Shown here: in pieces, positions 44,002 through 54,799 of the stretch
Layout of the letters: every line of letters begins with the position of its first letter
Position numbering within the stretch: position 1 is the stretch's first letter
Origin: Reticulitermes speratus
Taxonomy: Eukaryota; Arthropoda; Insecta; Blattodea; Rhinotermitidae
Direction of reading: 5' to 3'
Length of the DNA stretch: 64,000 nucleotides
Assembly (NCBI GenBank): GCA_021186555.1
Contig: JAJKFL010000004.1
Location: forward strand, 7,926,001-7,990,000
Made by a program: the position numbers and the translations under genes
Notes under the pieces: model-generated
The model's input: only the letters and a program-made list of their open reading frames with translations
What the model was told of the DNA's origin: nothing
The model's database searches: none

Positions 44002-45559
44002 ATCTTCATCATCATCATTATCATCATCACCTGGTTGAAGGTCTCATTCACATGTAGAATAATCATCCTGTAGACGTAGTACCATGCGTACACCGAGCCG
44101 GGGTTTGGTCACTTCTGATATAAACCGTGAGTAATGAAATAGGGAGTGGGTAGCAAAGAGTTGCTAACACATGACCATTTAGCTACTAACTAAATCACAG
44201 AGTTAATGGAATTTAATACGTAACATCTATATCAAAAGCTTTCTCTCGACACCCCCTGTATGAAGCTGCAGCCGAGTTAGTGTAGATTAGTAGGGTGAAC
44301 TTTGACAATGTTATAACCCTATGAGATGGAAATTGGAAAGGTCTTTTTGTTGCCTCAGACTCATAATTGTATTCCCTTTGTTCTCTTGTATTTTTTCTCC
44401 AATTTTCCCCACCCACTCCCAATTCACCCTCGTAGTTTGTTGCGTGTAGTGTTCTTGTAATGGTTGGCGGGGGTGTATGGAGATATATAGGGGATGAAAA
44501 TGTTATTCGCCTCTAGGAAAGTCATGTCTAATTGAATTTCTTTAGGGTTCAATTGGTTTGGAGCACGCAGTGTTGCTTTTACGCATCCACCCGTGTGCGC
44601 TCTTCAAAATCATTTTGTGTATGACATGATGGGCAAAAATAGCTTTCGCAAATTCTAGCTGTGATTTCTAACAATAGAACATGCATCTCTATTGCTATGT
44701 GATGTTTTGTAACTTTAAGTGACAGAAATTTAAACCAATAAATAAATTTAATTTGGGGAGAAACCCGTAATCGCCTATAATTAATGCCCCACATACTCTT
44801 GGACCATTATCAAAGAGGATCAAGTAATTACAAAGAGAAGTGTATAAAGAAACAACACTGCATGTAACAGCAAACCACTTACTGCATGTATATAGAAATT
44901 TAAAATTTATAAATGATTAAAAATGTGAAGAAGTTAAAATCGCCATTGATTAAAACATCTATGTCTGCATCTTCCAGAGTAAATTTGAATCCATTTTTCA
45001 ATGTCGCATTTCTGTAGTGGAATGGCTGCATTATCCAAAATTATTATGTAGTTTCACATGTAGTATTTGTGCGTAATAAACTTATACAAATGACTTGCAA
45101 ACACAGAATTTTTGTTATCTGCATATTCATAAGTGTTTTGTTGATATATGCAGTCTTTTATCTGTATACACTACGCTCTGTAATTACTTTAATCTCCTTG
45201 ATAATGGCCCAAGAGTTTCCGAAATATGCAAGACATTAATTATAGACAATTAAGGGGTTTCCCTAAATGCAGTGTACTTAGTGGTCTTAAATCCTGTGAT
45301 TATTAAAGATATACATGTTGGTATGGAAGGGTATAAAATTCAGGATCTTTGCTTTTCGAGAATTTCTTAATTTCTTCAACCCGATAATTGACTGACTTGG
45401 TGTATTTTAACGATGCTCTTTAAAATGAAAACAATTGCGTAACATTCAATGACAAGGTATAAATAGGTCTATGGTTTGTGCGTAGGTGAAAATTTATGAG
45501 GAACCAGCCGACGTTGCATATTATGCCAGAACACTTTGTAAGGGCTGAGAAAGATAACC
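44002..45559. other. no recognised gene
   Basis: Begins with CATCATCATTATCATCATC microsatellite; the rest is unclassified AT-rich DNA. Confidence 0.4.
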
Positions 45560-45570
45560 GAGTATGATAA

Positions 45571-45686
45571 GATGCGTGATTTCATGCTTCCGACGCCGTG
45601 TAGTTGAGATCTGCGCTCTTCTGGGATATTACCGAAACGTCGGTACAATTCAACGCTGCGTAATATCCCAGAGGAGCGCAGATCTT
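45571..45686. mobile_element. family A mini-hairpin, 116 bp, 11-bp TSD
   Basis: Flanked by GAGTATGATAA (45560-45570) and GAGTACGATAA (45687-45697), one mismatch. It begins GATGCGTGATTTCATGCTTC. The arms AGATCTGCGCTCTTCTGGGA and its near complement near 45662-45685 close over ACCGAAACGTCGGTAC, which is itself partly self-complementary. The whole central part of the long hairpin is missing. Confidence 0.8.
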
Positions 45687-45697
45687 GAGTACGATAA

Positions 45698-46174
45698 CAT
45701 GTATTTAAACCAGGTAGGTTTCTTATAATTTCTAGTGCACTGCCACTATACCCTGAAATTTTTAGGCTTCATATTGTTCTTAGTTAGTTGTTTAATAACA
45801 CCTCTGAAGTGTATAAATCATGAATAGGGGTGTGATTATGAATGGTAATGAATTGGGAAGGAGGCATAACAGAGCTGTCGTGATCTGTTTGAAAATCGTA
45901 ACTACAAATTAATTTGAATTAATGAAGATAACTCGAGAAAAAAACTCAACATTGGCGGCATTTTTACATAAAATTGGAAGTTTTACTTTCCGATTACGAT
46001 CTGTTAGCTTTAACCCTCTGTTTCTTCCAATGTGTGTCTGTGTTTCATACGTATGGGAGGAGGATGGAGGGGTGGTAGAGAGGGAGGGACGGAGGTGGCA
46101 CAGGTACTGTATGTGGCATCACAATAAATAAGAACTATACAGAGTGTACTAAGCCTCTTCATTAATTATGTATA
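45698..46174. other. no recognised gene
   Basis: Unclassified spacer. Confidence 0.35.
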
Positions 46175-46190
46175 GCTGAACGGTGTTCAT

Positions 46191-46748
46191 TTTTCTTTTA
46201 GTCGTCCTCTTCTACCTACTCCGGTTTCCCGTTTCAGTGTCGAGGTTTGTAATTTCTTTTGATCACACTGAGAGACACACCACAGTCGGTAGGACTCCTC
46301 TGGACGAGGGATCGGCTCGTCGCAGAGGCCTCTACCTGACAACAACACACAACACTCACAAGAGACAAACATCCATGCCCTAGGCCGGATTTTATTTTTG
46401 TCTGTCCGGGGTTTTCCCCCTTTGATCCATTTTTGAGCTGTTTAAATCCTTTTCGTCCTTCATGTCACTTTACGTTTCATACTACCGTCCTTATACAACA
46501 AACACAACACAAACATCCATGCCCCCGGTGGGATTTCTTTTTTTTTTAACTAATTCCTGGGTTTTCCCATTTGATCCATTTGTACTGTTGAAGTCCTTTT
46601 TGTCCTGCATGTCACCTTATGTTTCATGCTATCTTCCATACATCTAAAACAACACAAACATCCATGCCCCCGGTGAGATTCGAACCCACGATCCTAGCAA
46701 GCGAGCGGCCGATGACCCACGCCTTAGACCGCACGGCCACTGGGATCG
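46191..46748 (-). mobile_element. SINE-B with internal duplicated insert, 16-bp TSD
   Basis: Perfect direct repeats GCTGAACGGTGTTCAT (46175-46190 and 46749-46764) bound a 558-bp unit. In complement it starts with the SINE-B tRNA head (B-box GGTTCGAATCTC near 46680). After CATGGATGTTTGTG the normal body is interrupted by two related segments of about 130-150 bp, at about 46390-46500 and 46530-46650. Each contains TTTTCCC, TTTGATCCATTT and TGTCCT/CGTCCT-CATGTCAC and is followed by AACATCCATGCCC. The rest of the body (46236-46390) then resumes. The tail differs from other copies. Confidence 0.8.
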
Positions 46749-47024
46749 GCTGAACGGTGTTCATACTGTTATTTATTGCTGTTTAGGAGTTCAGATTTCA
46801 AATATATAGGCTATTTATCATTGGGATTAACTTTGTGTTTGTCGGTCTGTCTTGTCGAATTCACGAGTGACAAAAGGGTGCTGTGTAACATTGAGCAACC
46901 ACGGTTCGCTGTTGCCAGTTATCCATATAGTCAGTAGCAAAATTCGTAGAATTAGCCCTTCTGTTACATTTTTTTGCAGTTATCCGCATTACGTCAAACA
47001 GCAGGATGGCCGAATAACAATATA

Positions 47025-47615
47025 CAGGATGATTCAGGAGGAAAGGTGAATATTTCGGGAGGTGATATCGGTCATTGTGAAAAAAACGTTTATATGAACT
47101 TGCGTCTAATTTTGAATTGTTACCGAGATAGAGCTGTTTGAATGTACAAAGATAAAGGCGTTATGATTGGTAACAAAGAAAGAGAAATTACTTATTGTTG
47201 ATTTTGTTTTCATTTTAATCTAATATTCAAGTAACAAATTCGTTACACAGAAATGACAAATTTGATACAGTTCACAATATATGTTCGAAAATCCCACCGT
47301 CAACCTCAGTGCACTTTGCAACTCGTGTGCGAAGATCGCGTGTTGTTCGTCTGAGTTGATCTTCGCGTTTATTTATGCGGGCAGCAGCATTCAAAATGCG
47401 AGCGAGCAAATCGTCTCGTGTATGCATCATTATTTTGTAATCTTCGCTCTTCATCCAACTCCATAAAAAATCTAACGAAGTTAGGTCTGGAGATTCAAAC
47501 AGCTCTCTCTCGGTAACCGTTTAGAATTTAGTCACTAGTTCATATGAACGTTTTTCTCACAATGACCGATAGTATTACCTCCAAAAACATCGACCTTTCT
47601 TCTTGAATCACTCTG
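47025..47615. mobile_element. Tc1/mariner-type deletion derivative, TA target
   Basis: TA flanks both ends. The left arm 47025-47144 starts CAGGATGATTCAGGAGG; the right arm 47493-47615 in complement starts CAGAGTGATTCAAGAAG. The arms match imperfectly over about 120 bp, including CGGTCATTGTGA and GAGCTGTTTGAAT. Inside is the transposase fragment at 47272-47505. Confidence 0.8.
47272..47505 (-). pseudogene. mariner-superfamily transposase, C-terminal piece
   Basis: On the minus strand the frame reads ESPDLTSLDF and LWSWMKSED, then LLARILNAAARI, REDQLRRTTRDLRTRVAKC and FEHIL before the stop. This is the C-terminus of an IS630/Tc1/mariner-type DDE transposase of the insect class with D as third catalytic residue. 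The catalytic core upstream is deleted; homology stops at SPDL, exactly where the inverted repeat starts. One phenylalanine of the usual DFFLW is missing. Confidence 0.75.
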
Positions 47616-47767
47616 TATAAGCCTTCCCATACACACAGTGTAATAGTGGGTGGAAGAAGAGGAGAATTCGTTGCTGTGTCGAGGCCGAATCTTGTTGAAC
47701 TTGCTGTAGCCACTCCCAATGCATGATTACAAATTGTAATTCTAAAGGTGAAGTTCTCCCTTTGCAC

Positions 47768-48033
47768 AGTGTGAAGGCATATGGAGAAAGGGTGGTTTAG
47801 CTCCACTCATTCTTAACCTCGACTTTGGTTGTAGGTGAATGGTCGGCTTCTTGTTGCGGTGGGTTTACGCCTGGAGAAAATACGTCTTTTGCCCAGTGAG
47901 TAGGTGACTATGGAGGCCTCAAGGGCTGGTCTGAATATTTTCGAGAAGAGAATCCTCTTATTGGCCTGCCGAATTCCTGGTTGTACATCCCGTTGCCTAG
48001 TCACTATAGTCACAGAGCTATTCCGGCTCCTCC
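47768..48033 (-). mobile_element. SINE-E
   Basis: GTGAAGGCATATGGAGAAAG, GGTTTAGCTCCACTC and CTTAACCTCGACTTTGG in the tail; head with GGAGCCGGAATAGCTCTGTG and TGACTAGGCAACGGG in complement. The B-box is lost (CCAGGAATTCGG). Confidence 0.75.
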
Positions 48034-49530
48034 ATGATTGTTTTCAAGTTTATTTGATTCTGTGTAACTTCAGCGTTTGAAATATTATTGTTGAAGATTC
48101 TTGGAAGTCATAATCACGTATTGTTGTGCTTCTCATGTGTGTAATTTGGTTGTTGAATCGGTTGGGTGGGTTGAGGTCCCAACAGTAATAACCTACACTA
48201 ACATTAAAATGTGAATAATTTTGAGAATAAAGAGTTCGTGGGAAAAGAGAGGCTTTTTGTAGTACTTCATGGCTTTTTTTGTATATAATGGGGGGGGGGG
48301 GATATAGAAAATTGGAAGTCACAGATCTATGGGGTTCATTTTCTACGAATGATATTCTAAAAGTGGAATAAACCTTTAGCAATGGACTTAACATGCACTG
48401 TACGCTGGTTGCTGCATAGAACAGGGTAACCCTAACTCATGCAGAAAAACAACATACCGCTGAATTTCGGTTAATGAAACATGCTGGTATATAACTTATT
48501 TTCATGAAGTGTTAATAAAGCGAACCCCCTTTTCTATGTATTTGCTATGAGGCAGCTAATTTCCTCTGGTCATTCCACCATTTTGCAGCACACATTCAGT
48601 AAATGCCTATTCGGGTAATTTTCTCTTGCTGTCAAATTCTGTCTCTCTGGTAATTAAAACGGTTATTTCTGCTTCAATTGAGCAAGTTGAATGTGGCTCC
48701 ATGGCTACACTTCTATCAAAAAACTGTATTCGTGAAATACATTGAGATGACGGAAATAAACGAGGCTGATCACTGAAGAAAACAAGGCCTTATAAACTGC
48801 TCTACAGAGCTTTGTTTTGAAGTGACGGCAGGAAAAAACTACCGCTTGTTATTCTGAGGCACCAAGTTTATTTACTGGCTACTCATCGTTGAAACCAGTT
48901 GATGCTTGTGCACGCTGATGAAAATTATGTTTATTTTTTTTTACATCACGTCAGGTGATTGTGTTTATCCAACTTAATAGGTGGTAGTATTATCTAAATT
49001 TTGTGCATACTATTTTTGTAATGTCAACAATATTGACCCTGTCGTAATATGGCGGTGGCTGAAGAAATGGGAGCAGAAAACATTGGTTCTTCCCTTCTGC
49101 GATGAAAACGCAAGTTCATATCATTACATTGCTTCGAAAGAACTGTTTAAGTGATTTAAATAATTTTAATGAAAGAGCATTTAAATGTTTGTTTACCTCA
49201 GCAAGTCAAAGAAATCACACTGAGACGCGGAAATGCAGAAAAGTATAAAACAATACCGCAAAGCGACGCTGAGGATACTAGTTTGTTCAGCTGCTTGGAA
49301 TTGCTTGCGGTCGCGTTGCAGTCTGCTCACTTTGCGCAGCTCGATACACTTCCACGTGTTAAACTCTGTGTGGCAAAACTTCATCGAAGTTTCAGTTGCG
49401 TTGCTGATTCCCATTTGCTTGTTATGCGTTTGACCTTTCTCTGCTGGATTACGTTTACAGCTTCCGTCGTTGTGGACTTTCACGAGATGGATAGAAATCT
49501 TCGCGTTTTTTAAAGCATATTGCGCATGTA
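48034..49530. other. no recognised gene
   Basis: Unclassified; a G-run lies at about 48291-48301. Open frames of 114 and 96 residues overlap on opposite strands at 49169-49513 without any domain. Confidence 0.4.
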
Positions 49531-49822
49531 GGGGGTATGTAGTGGCGCAATTGGTTGAAGCGCTGCTCTACAATCCGGAAGGTCGCGGTTTCGATTTCCG
49601 ATGGGTTCACTGGAATTTTTCATTAATTTAACCCTTCCGGTCGCACTATGGCCCTGGGGTCGACTCGGTCTGTAACAGAAATAAGTACCAGGAGTATCTC
49701 CTGGGGGGTGGGAGTAAAGGTGGACGGTGCGTGGGGCTAAAAACCTTGCCACCTAAATGTGTCGATTATTTAGAAATTCTGGGAACCACAATAACCTGGA
49801 GCCCTCAGGGACTGTCCAAGAT
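49531..49822 (+). mobile_element. tRNA-derived SINE, family SINE-A
   Basis: A-box TGGCGCAATTGGTTGAAGCG, B-box GGTTTCGATTTCC (mutated), body CACTATGGCCCTGGGGTCG, TATCTCCTGGGGGG and GGACTGTCCAAGATAGC. Ends in a short T-run instead of TTTACC. Confidence 0.85.
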
Positions 49823-49865
49823 AGCTTTTTTTACACATGTAATTTGTATATTTTTCAGCACACAC

Positions 49866-49910
49866 AATTGTATTCACCCTGAAGATTGTTTGATAGCCGG
49901 AACATGTAGC
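49866..49910 (+). ncRNA. decayed hammerhead-like motif
   Basis: CCCTGAAGATTGTTTGATAG is followed by CCGGAACATGTAG. The GAAA is changed to GGAA and stem II no longer pairs, so it should be inactive. Confidence 0.4.
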
Positions 49911-50074
49911 TGTGGCTGGGTGTTTAGTAACAGAGCTGTGTCTGACGGTTATTTATTGGTATCTTGCGGTAGAAAAAGCTTGGTGGTGATTGGGCAGTGC
50001 TTCCTGTCTCACCAACTTTCCTGTTCACCCCCGCGCCATCATCTGATTACAGCTGTGCAGACACTTGCAGTCAC

Positions 50075-50360
50075 TGGTACTAGCCGAGCAATCACTGGTA
50101 CTAGCCGAGCAATCACTGATACTAGCCGAGCAATCACTGGTACTAGCCGAACAATCACTGATACTAGCCGAGCAATCACTGGTACTAGCCGAGCAATCAC
50201 TGGTACTAGCCGAGCAATCACTGGTACTAGCCGAGCAATCACTGGTACTAGCAGAACAATCACTGGTACTAGCCGAGCAATCACTGATACTAGCCGAGCA
50301 ATCACTGGTACTAGCCGAGCAATCACTGGTACTAGCCGAGCAATCACTGGTACTAGCCGA
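50075..50360 (+). repeat. 21-bp minisatellite, about 13.6 units
   Basis: GAGCAATCACTGGTACTAGC plus one C repeats with few changes (GATACT, GAACAATC). As the unit is seven codons without stops, open frames of 113-223 residues appear in several frames on both strands; none is supported as a gene. Confidence 0.95.
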
Positions 50361-50924
50361 ACTTCGTCCCATTTGTTGGTCTTCATTCTTGCTTTATGGT
50401 GACTAAACTACACGACTCTTTATCTACTTTCATAAACAGCAGGACTGTACGTATATTTTTATTTAGGTAATAATCGAATGGACACGACGTTAGAACTCTG
50501 CCTTTGTTTCTGTAATGCAGTAACACACGAAACGTAATGCTAGAACTCTGATAACGTCTCTTGTCATGGTATTGGTATTACACACAAACAGGTAATGGAT
50601 TGTAAGCCTGTAGTGTTGTGTGGGATTAGTACAAACGTAGGCAGAAGCTATGACGTTAGAGAACCGTAGAGAAAATTAAAGCTAGCTTAGCAGGAAATGG
50701 TATTCATTGTCCCGCTGTGTTCCGGTTTTTGTAAAAAAAAAGTCCGTTACCCATTGCTTTACAGTTAGTAATGTTAAAAATGCCACTGTATTTTTATTTA
50801 AAACAAGTAAGGAACTGTCCACACAGATTAACACCTGTGGTGCTTTTGCTATGTTATTTTCCCTAGAAGTTAAACACCTGCATACTTTCTAGAAAAAAAC
50901 GCTGAGTAATTTAACATACACTGT
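50361..50924. other. no recognised gene
   Basis: Unclassified spacer. Confidence 0.35.
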
Positions 50925-51304
50925 AGGATTTCTTCGTGCTTAACAACAGATTTACAATCGAGATATTAAGGTGAGAGATTTACAATCGATGTCTCTTAAA
51001 CGTAGATAATCGGCGTTTAGAATTAATCATCATCGACTCTCGGCACTAGATGCTCAACTCTTTCTTCGTCCTCGGCTCGTATTTCAGAGTGAGAATAACC
51101 TGGCTCAATTATAAAAAACTGTTTCTTCGGCCTTAGCACCTATTTTAGAAGAACAAGTTTGTCTTAATTTTGAAGAGAAATAACGGCGATTAATAAAATG
51201 TACATAAAACTTCTTGTGAGGTGTCTGCTATTTTTGTCTGTGTTTAGCCAAAATCAGTTGTTGACAGATATTTAGCAACAACCCGCAAATACGAATTTTC
51301 TGGG
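50925..51304 (+). repeat. dispersed repeat related to 54800-55620
   Basis: TTACAATCGAGATAT, GCTCAACTCTTTC, ACTGTTTCTTCGGCCTTAG, GTCTTAATTTTGAA and GTGTCTGCT occur in the same order in 54800-55620. Only this copy is compact. Family unknown. Confidence 0.6.
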
Positions 51305-51318
51305 AAATCCATCATGTA

Positions 51319-51737
51319 ATAATAATAATAATAATTCTTGGCTCAACAGCCCTATATGGGCCTGGGCCTCCTCTTGCCTCCTCTTTTCGAGGTTACTAAG
51401 TCGTGCGCATTCGTGGCAGTTGGTGACCGGCCAGCTAGCCGCGCTTAGTGTTCTATCGATCCTGATGTGCACGCCAGAGCCATCTGGCAGGCAGTCAGGA
51501 GACTTGGATGAGAAATGGAGGCAATTTGGCTTACGCAACATTTTTATTCATGCCCGTAAGTTTCTTTTACATGCCGTAAATCTACGACATGGGACCGACC
51601 GCTTTACTTCTCCTCCGAAGGAAGTGGTGCTCCTGATTTTTATCATCCTTAAAAATCCATCGACCTCGGTCGGGATCGAACCCGCGAACCTTGGGTCCAG
51701 TGGCGAGCACGCTAACCACTAGTCCACCGAGGTCGAC
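51319..51737 (-). mobile_element. chimeric SINE: SINE-C head, SINE-B tail, 14-bp TSD
   Basis: In complement the head is GTCGACCTCGGTGGACTAGTGG (A-box) with B-box GGGTTCGATCCC. A unique body follows, and the last ~40 bp (CCCATATAGGGCTGTTGAGCC) is the tail of SINE-B. An (ATT)n tract (51319-51335) closes the 3' end. Flanks AAATCCATCATGTA (51305-51318) and AAATCCGTCATGTA (51738-51751) differ by one base. Confidence 0.85.
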
Positions 51738-52046
51738 AAATCCGTCATGTAGCGATAATTAATGAATAATTGTTGGTAATCATGTGAAATTTTGTGCTAC
51801 ATTTTAATAACATCGAATGTGATGTAATGAAGTGTTTGTATTATTATAGCGTTAGACAAATCTGCGGTCATCCGCAAACAGTACTCAAAAGAGTTAAAAA
51901 GGTAAGTGTATAGGTAAACTTTTCTGTTTGTCTTTAACCCTTGGAAATAGTCCTGGAGGCGCCCGTACCTTTAAACTGCAATACATTTTATTAAAATTTA
52001 TCCTTTTATTCAACACTATAGGGCCGTGACAATTGTGTATGTCTCA

Positions 52047-52136
52047 CTGACACAGTCTCCTTTTTTGGACTTTGTCCATCTTTTTTAAAAAAATTAGACG
52101 GTGGACAAAATCGAAAAAAAAAGGAGATTGTATCAG
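52047..52136. repeat. inverted repeat, ~33-bp arms
   Basis: CTGACACAGTCTCCTTTTTT and GGACTTTGTCCA on the left pair with TGGACAAAATCG and AAAAGGAGATTGTATCAG on the right across a 23-nt loop. Could be a small foldback element; no TSD seen. Confidence 0.6.
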
Positions 52137-53473
52137 TTTGAAGTTCCAAACAATCTTGTATTAAAGATGTAATTGTTAAAACCTTTAGCCGTTTAAAGGC
52201 GGAAGTTAACCTGAATTATATTTAAAGATTTAAGTTGTATCGCGCAGTGAATACACTCCATCACCATAATAAGCACCAGTAAGTTAATGTGTATGGAAAT
52301 AATCGCTCTTTGTATTAAGGTCCATGAAAATCATAGAAACGCAATCTATAGGCAGAAATTCGAATTTGTGAATGTTAAATCTGGTATTATATAATGTAAC
52401 CATTAGGCCGTAAAGGGGATGAAGGAAATATTTTAAAGTATTAATAAAATCCTCTTGGATTTTATAAAAAAAAATGGCTGTAGATTTTAACACCGACATC
52501 ACAATAGTCCCGTTCCACAGGCATATGACGTACATTGAAATGTCTGTCGCTTTTGAAACACACGGTATTCAAACACGTACATTTAAATGTAAATGCATGT
52601 ATACGCTTATTCTCTACATATGTTTTTTTTTCTGTAATTACATAAAATCATAGCCATAACAGAAGCTTAATAACAACTCCACTGAAGCCTTTGTGTTCCA
52701 GCAATGCTTTAATATTATAAAAGTCCTTGCTAAAAATATGATAAAAGCCTTCGTAAAATCCACACAAACCAACATGGACATAGACTACAGTCAATGTAAA
52801 AATAACAAAAAGTGTAATGAGGATTTTTTATATAATGACCACTCCAGTCCCTAAAGACCTGTGAATCTGTCATATTTCTGTTTGTAGACATAAACATTGT
52901 AAATGGACATGTTTTAAAGTATGGTGGCTATGCTTTTTTTTTGTAATATTGTCCTTTGTGCCAAGTTAAAAGTGCAGTAACAACATTTTCATATGAATTA
53001 CCGTGTAAATTGTGTTATACTCTGATGGTAATGGACATTCCATAAGGAATCAGCCCCCATTTCCATGGCTGACTTAAACGTGAACTGAGGTCTGAGTCCA
53101 GAGGTGTTACTTCTTATATTTTCGATTTTCTTTGATTCATGTCTTTAGAGCTAAGATTCACTTTTAGTTACTCCCTGACTAGATGTGGACACGTAGGAAT
53201 TTCTGCTTCTTTTTTTTTTCGGGATAGAAAATATTCTACCCCCAAAATTGGGACAACTTTTTCTTTCGAAGCTTTGGGGGTTACAAAATTACACAGCGTG
53301 CAACCTCGTATTTCCCGCAGTGAAAACTTGTGCGTCGTATAAATTTTTATGACAGAGGGACAAGTGTTTAATTTCATTTAACCTGCTTATGCACCAAATA
53401 AGCCACGGCCACACAATAAACTCTTGTAAGCGAGGCATCACGCCCGTAACACCTGCAGTTTGATAAAATAAAC
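52137..53473. other. no recognised gene
   Basis: Unclassified AT-rich DNA. Confidence 0.4.
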
Positions 53474-54465
53474 AGTAACACACTGAGTAAACAAAATAAC
53501 CCGCAGCGCTTACAGAGTTAACAAATAAACGCGTAGAACTTAGTGTTAACAAAAAAAAAACCGTAGCACTTACAGAGTTAACAAAATAACCCGTAGCACT
53601 TACAGAGTTAACAAAGTAACCCGTAGCACTTTCATATTTAAAAAATAAACGCGTAGAACATAGAGTTAACAAAATAACCCATAGCACTTACAGATTTAAC
53701 AAAATAGCCCATAGCTCTTACAGAGTTAACAAAATAACCCGTAGCACTTACAGATTTAACAAAATAATCCGTAGCTCTTAGAGTGTTAACAAAATAACCC
53801 GTAGCACTTACAGAGTTAACAAAGTAACCCTAGCACTTACAGAGTTAACAAAGTAACCCGTAGCTCTTACAGAGTTAACAAAGTAACCCGTAGCAATTAC
53901 AGATTTAACAAAATAACCCGTAGCACTTACAGAGTTAACAAAGTAACTCGTAGCACTTACAGAGTTAACAAAGTAACCCTAGCACTTACAGAGTTAACAA
54001 AGTAACCCGTAGCTCTTACAGAGTTAACAAAGTAACCCGTAGCAATTACAGATTTAACAAAATAACCCGTAGCACTTACAGAGTTAACAAAGTAACACTA
54101 GCACTTACAGAGTTAACAAAGTAACCCGTAGCTCTTACAGAGTTAACAAAGTAACCCGTAACACTTACAGAGTTAACAAAATAACCCGTAGCACTTACAG
54201 AGTTAACAGAGTAACCCGTAGAACTTTCAGATTTAAAAAATAAACGCGTAGAACATAGAGTTAACAAAATAACCCATAGCACTTACAGATTTAACAAAAT
54301 AACCCATAGTTCTTACAGAGTTAACAAAATAACCCGTAGCACTTACAGTTTTAACAAAATAACCCGTAGCTCTTACAGAGTTAACAAAATAACCCGTAGC
54401 ACTTGCAGATTTAACAAAACAACCCGTAGCACTTACAGAGCTAACAAAGTAACCCGCAGTTTCTA
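53474..54465 (+). repeat. 30-bp minisatellite, about 33 units
   Basis: Units carry CAGAGTTAACAAAATAACCC and GTAGCACTTA. Variants (GATTTAAC, AAAGTAACCC, GTAGCTCTTA, CCTAGCACTT) recur in blocks. A ~150-bp block at about 53826 is repeated at about 53976, and one near 53640 recurs near 54230. Confidence 0.95.
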
Positions 54466-54799
54466 CCCAACATTTTCTCTTTTATGACTCAGTTTACGTG
54501 TATCTTTCCCATGCCTTAGAGTGACATAATCAAAATTATATAAAACTGATTTTACTTCAAAACTACCTTAGTATAATGGCAGGATCAGGGGTGGACGACC
54601 GAGGGATCGTAGTTCGATACCGAGCAGAAATTTGTGGGAAGGATGTGCCCTTGGTTTAGAGACGTAGATTTCTACAACTTAAAGCCACACAGCTCAATAA
54701 ACAACAATTTATAAGATGTTTGCAGAGAGTAACACGAATGGCGCTTTCGGTTTTTTATTTTTCTTAGACAATAAATTTGTGAAAGTGTTCCAGAAATTG
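54466..54799. other. no recognised gene; weak tRNA-like fragment
   Basis: At about 54590-54640 TAGTTCGATACC could be a degenerate B-box with GGGTGGACGACCGAGGG upstream. Too decayed to assign. Confidence 0.35.

Noticed and set aside
49169..49513. 114-residue frame as a possible exon
   Set aside because: A 96-residue frame overlaps on the other strand; no splice-site logic or known domain could be supported.
50075..50360. CRISPR array
   Set aside because: Direct repeats of 21 bp without spacers; a eukaryotic minisatellite.
49731..50402. 223-residue plus-strand open frame ending in seven-residue repeats
   Set aside because: Combines a SINE-A 3' part with a 21-bp minisatellite. Other frames and the opposite strand are equally open.
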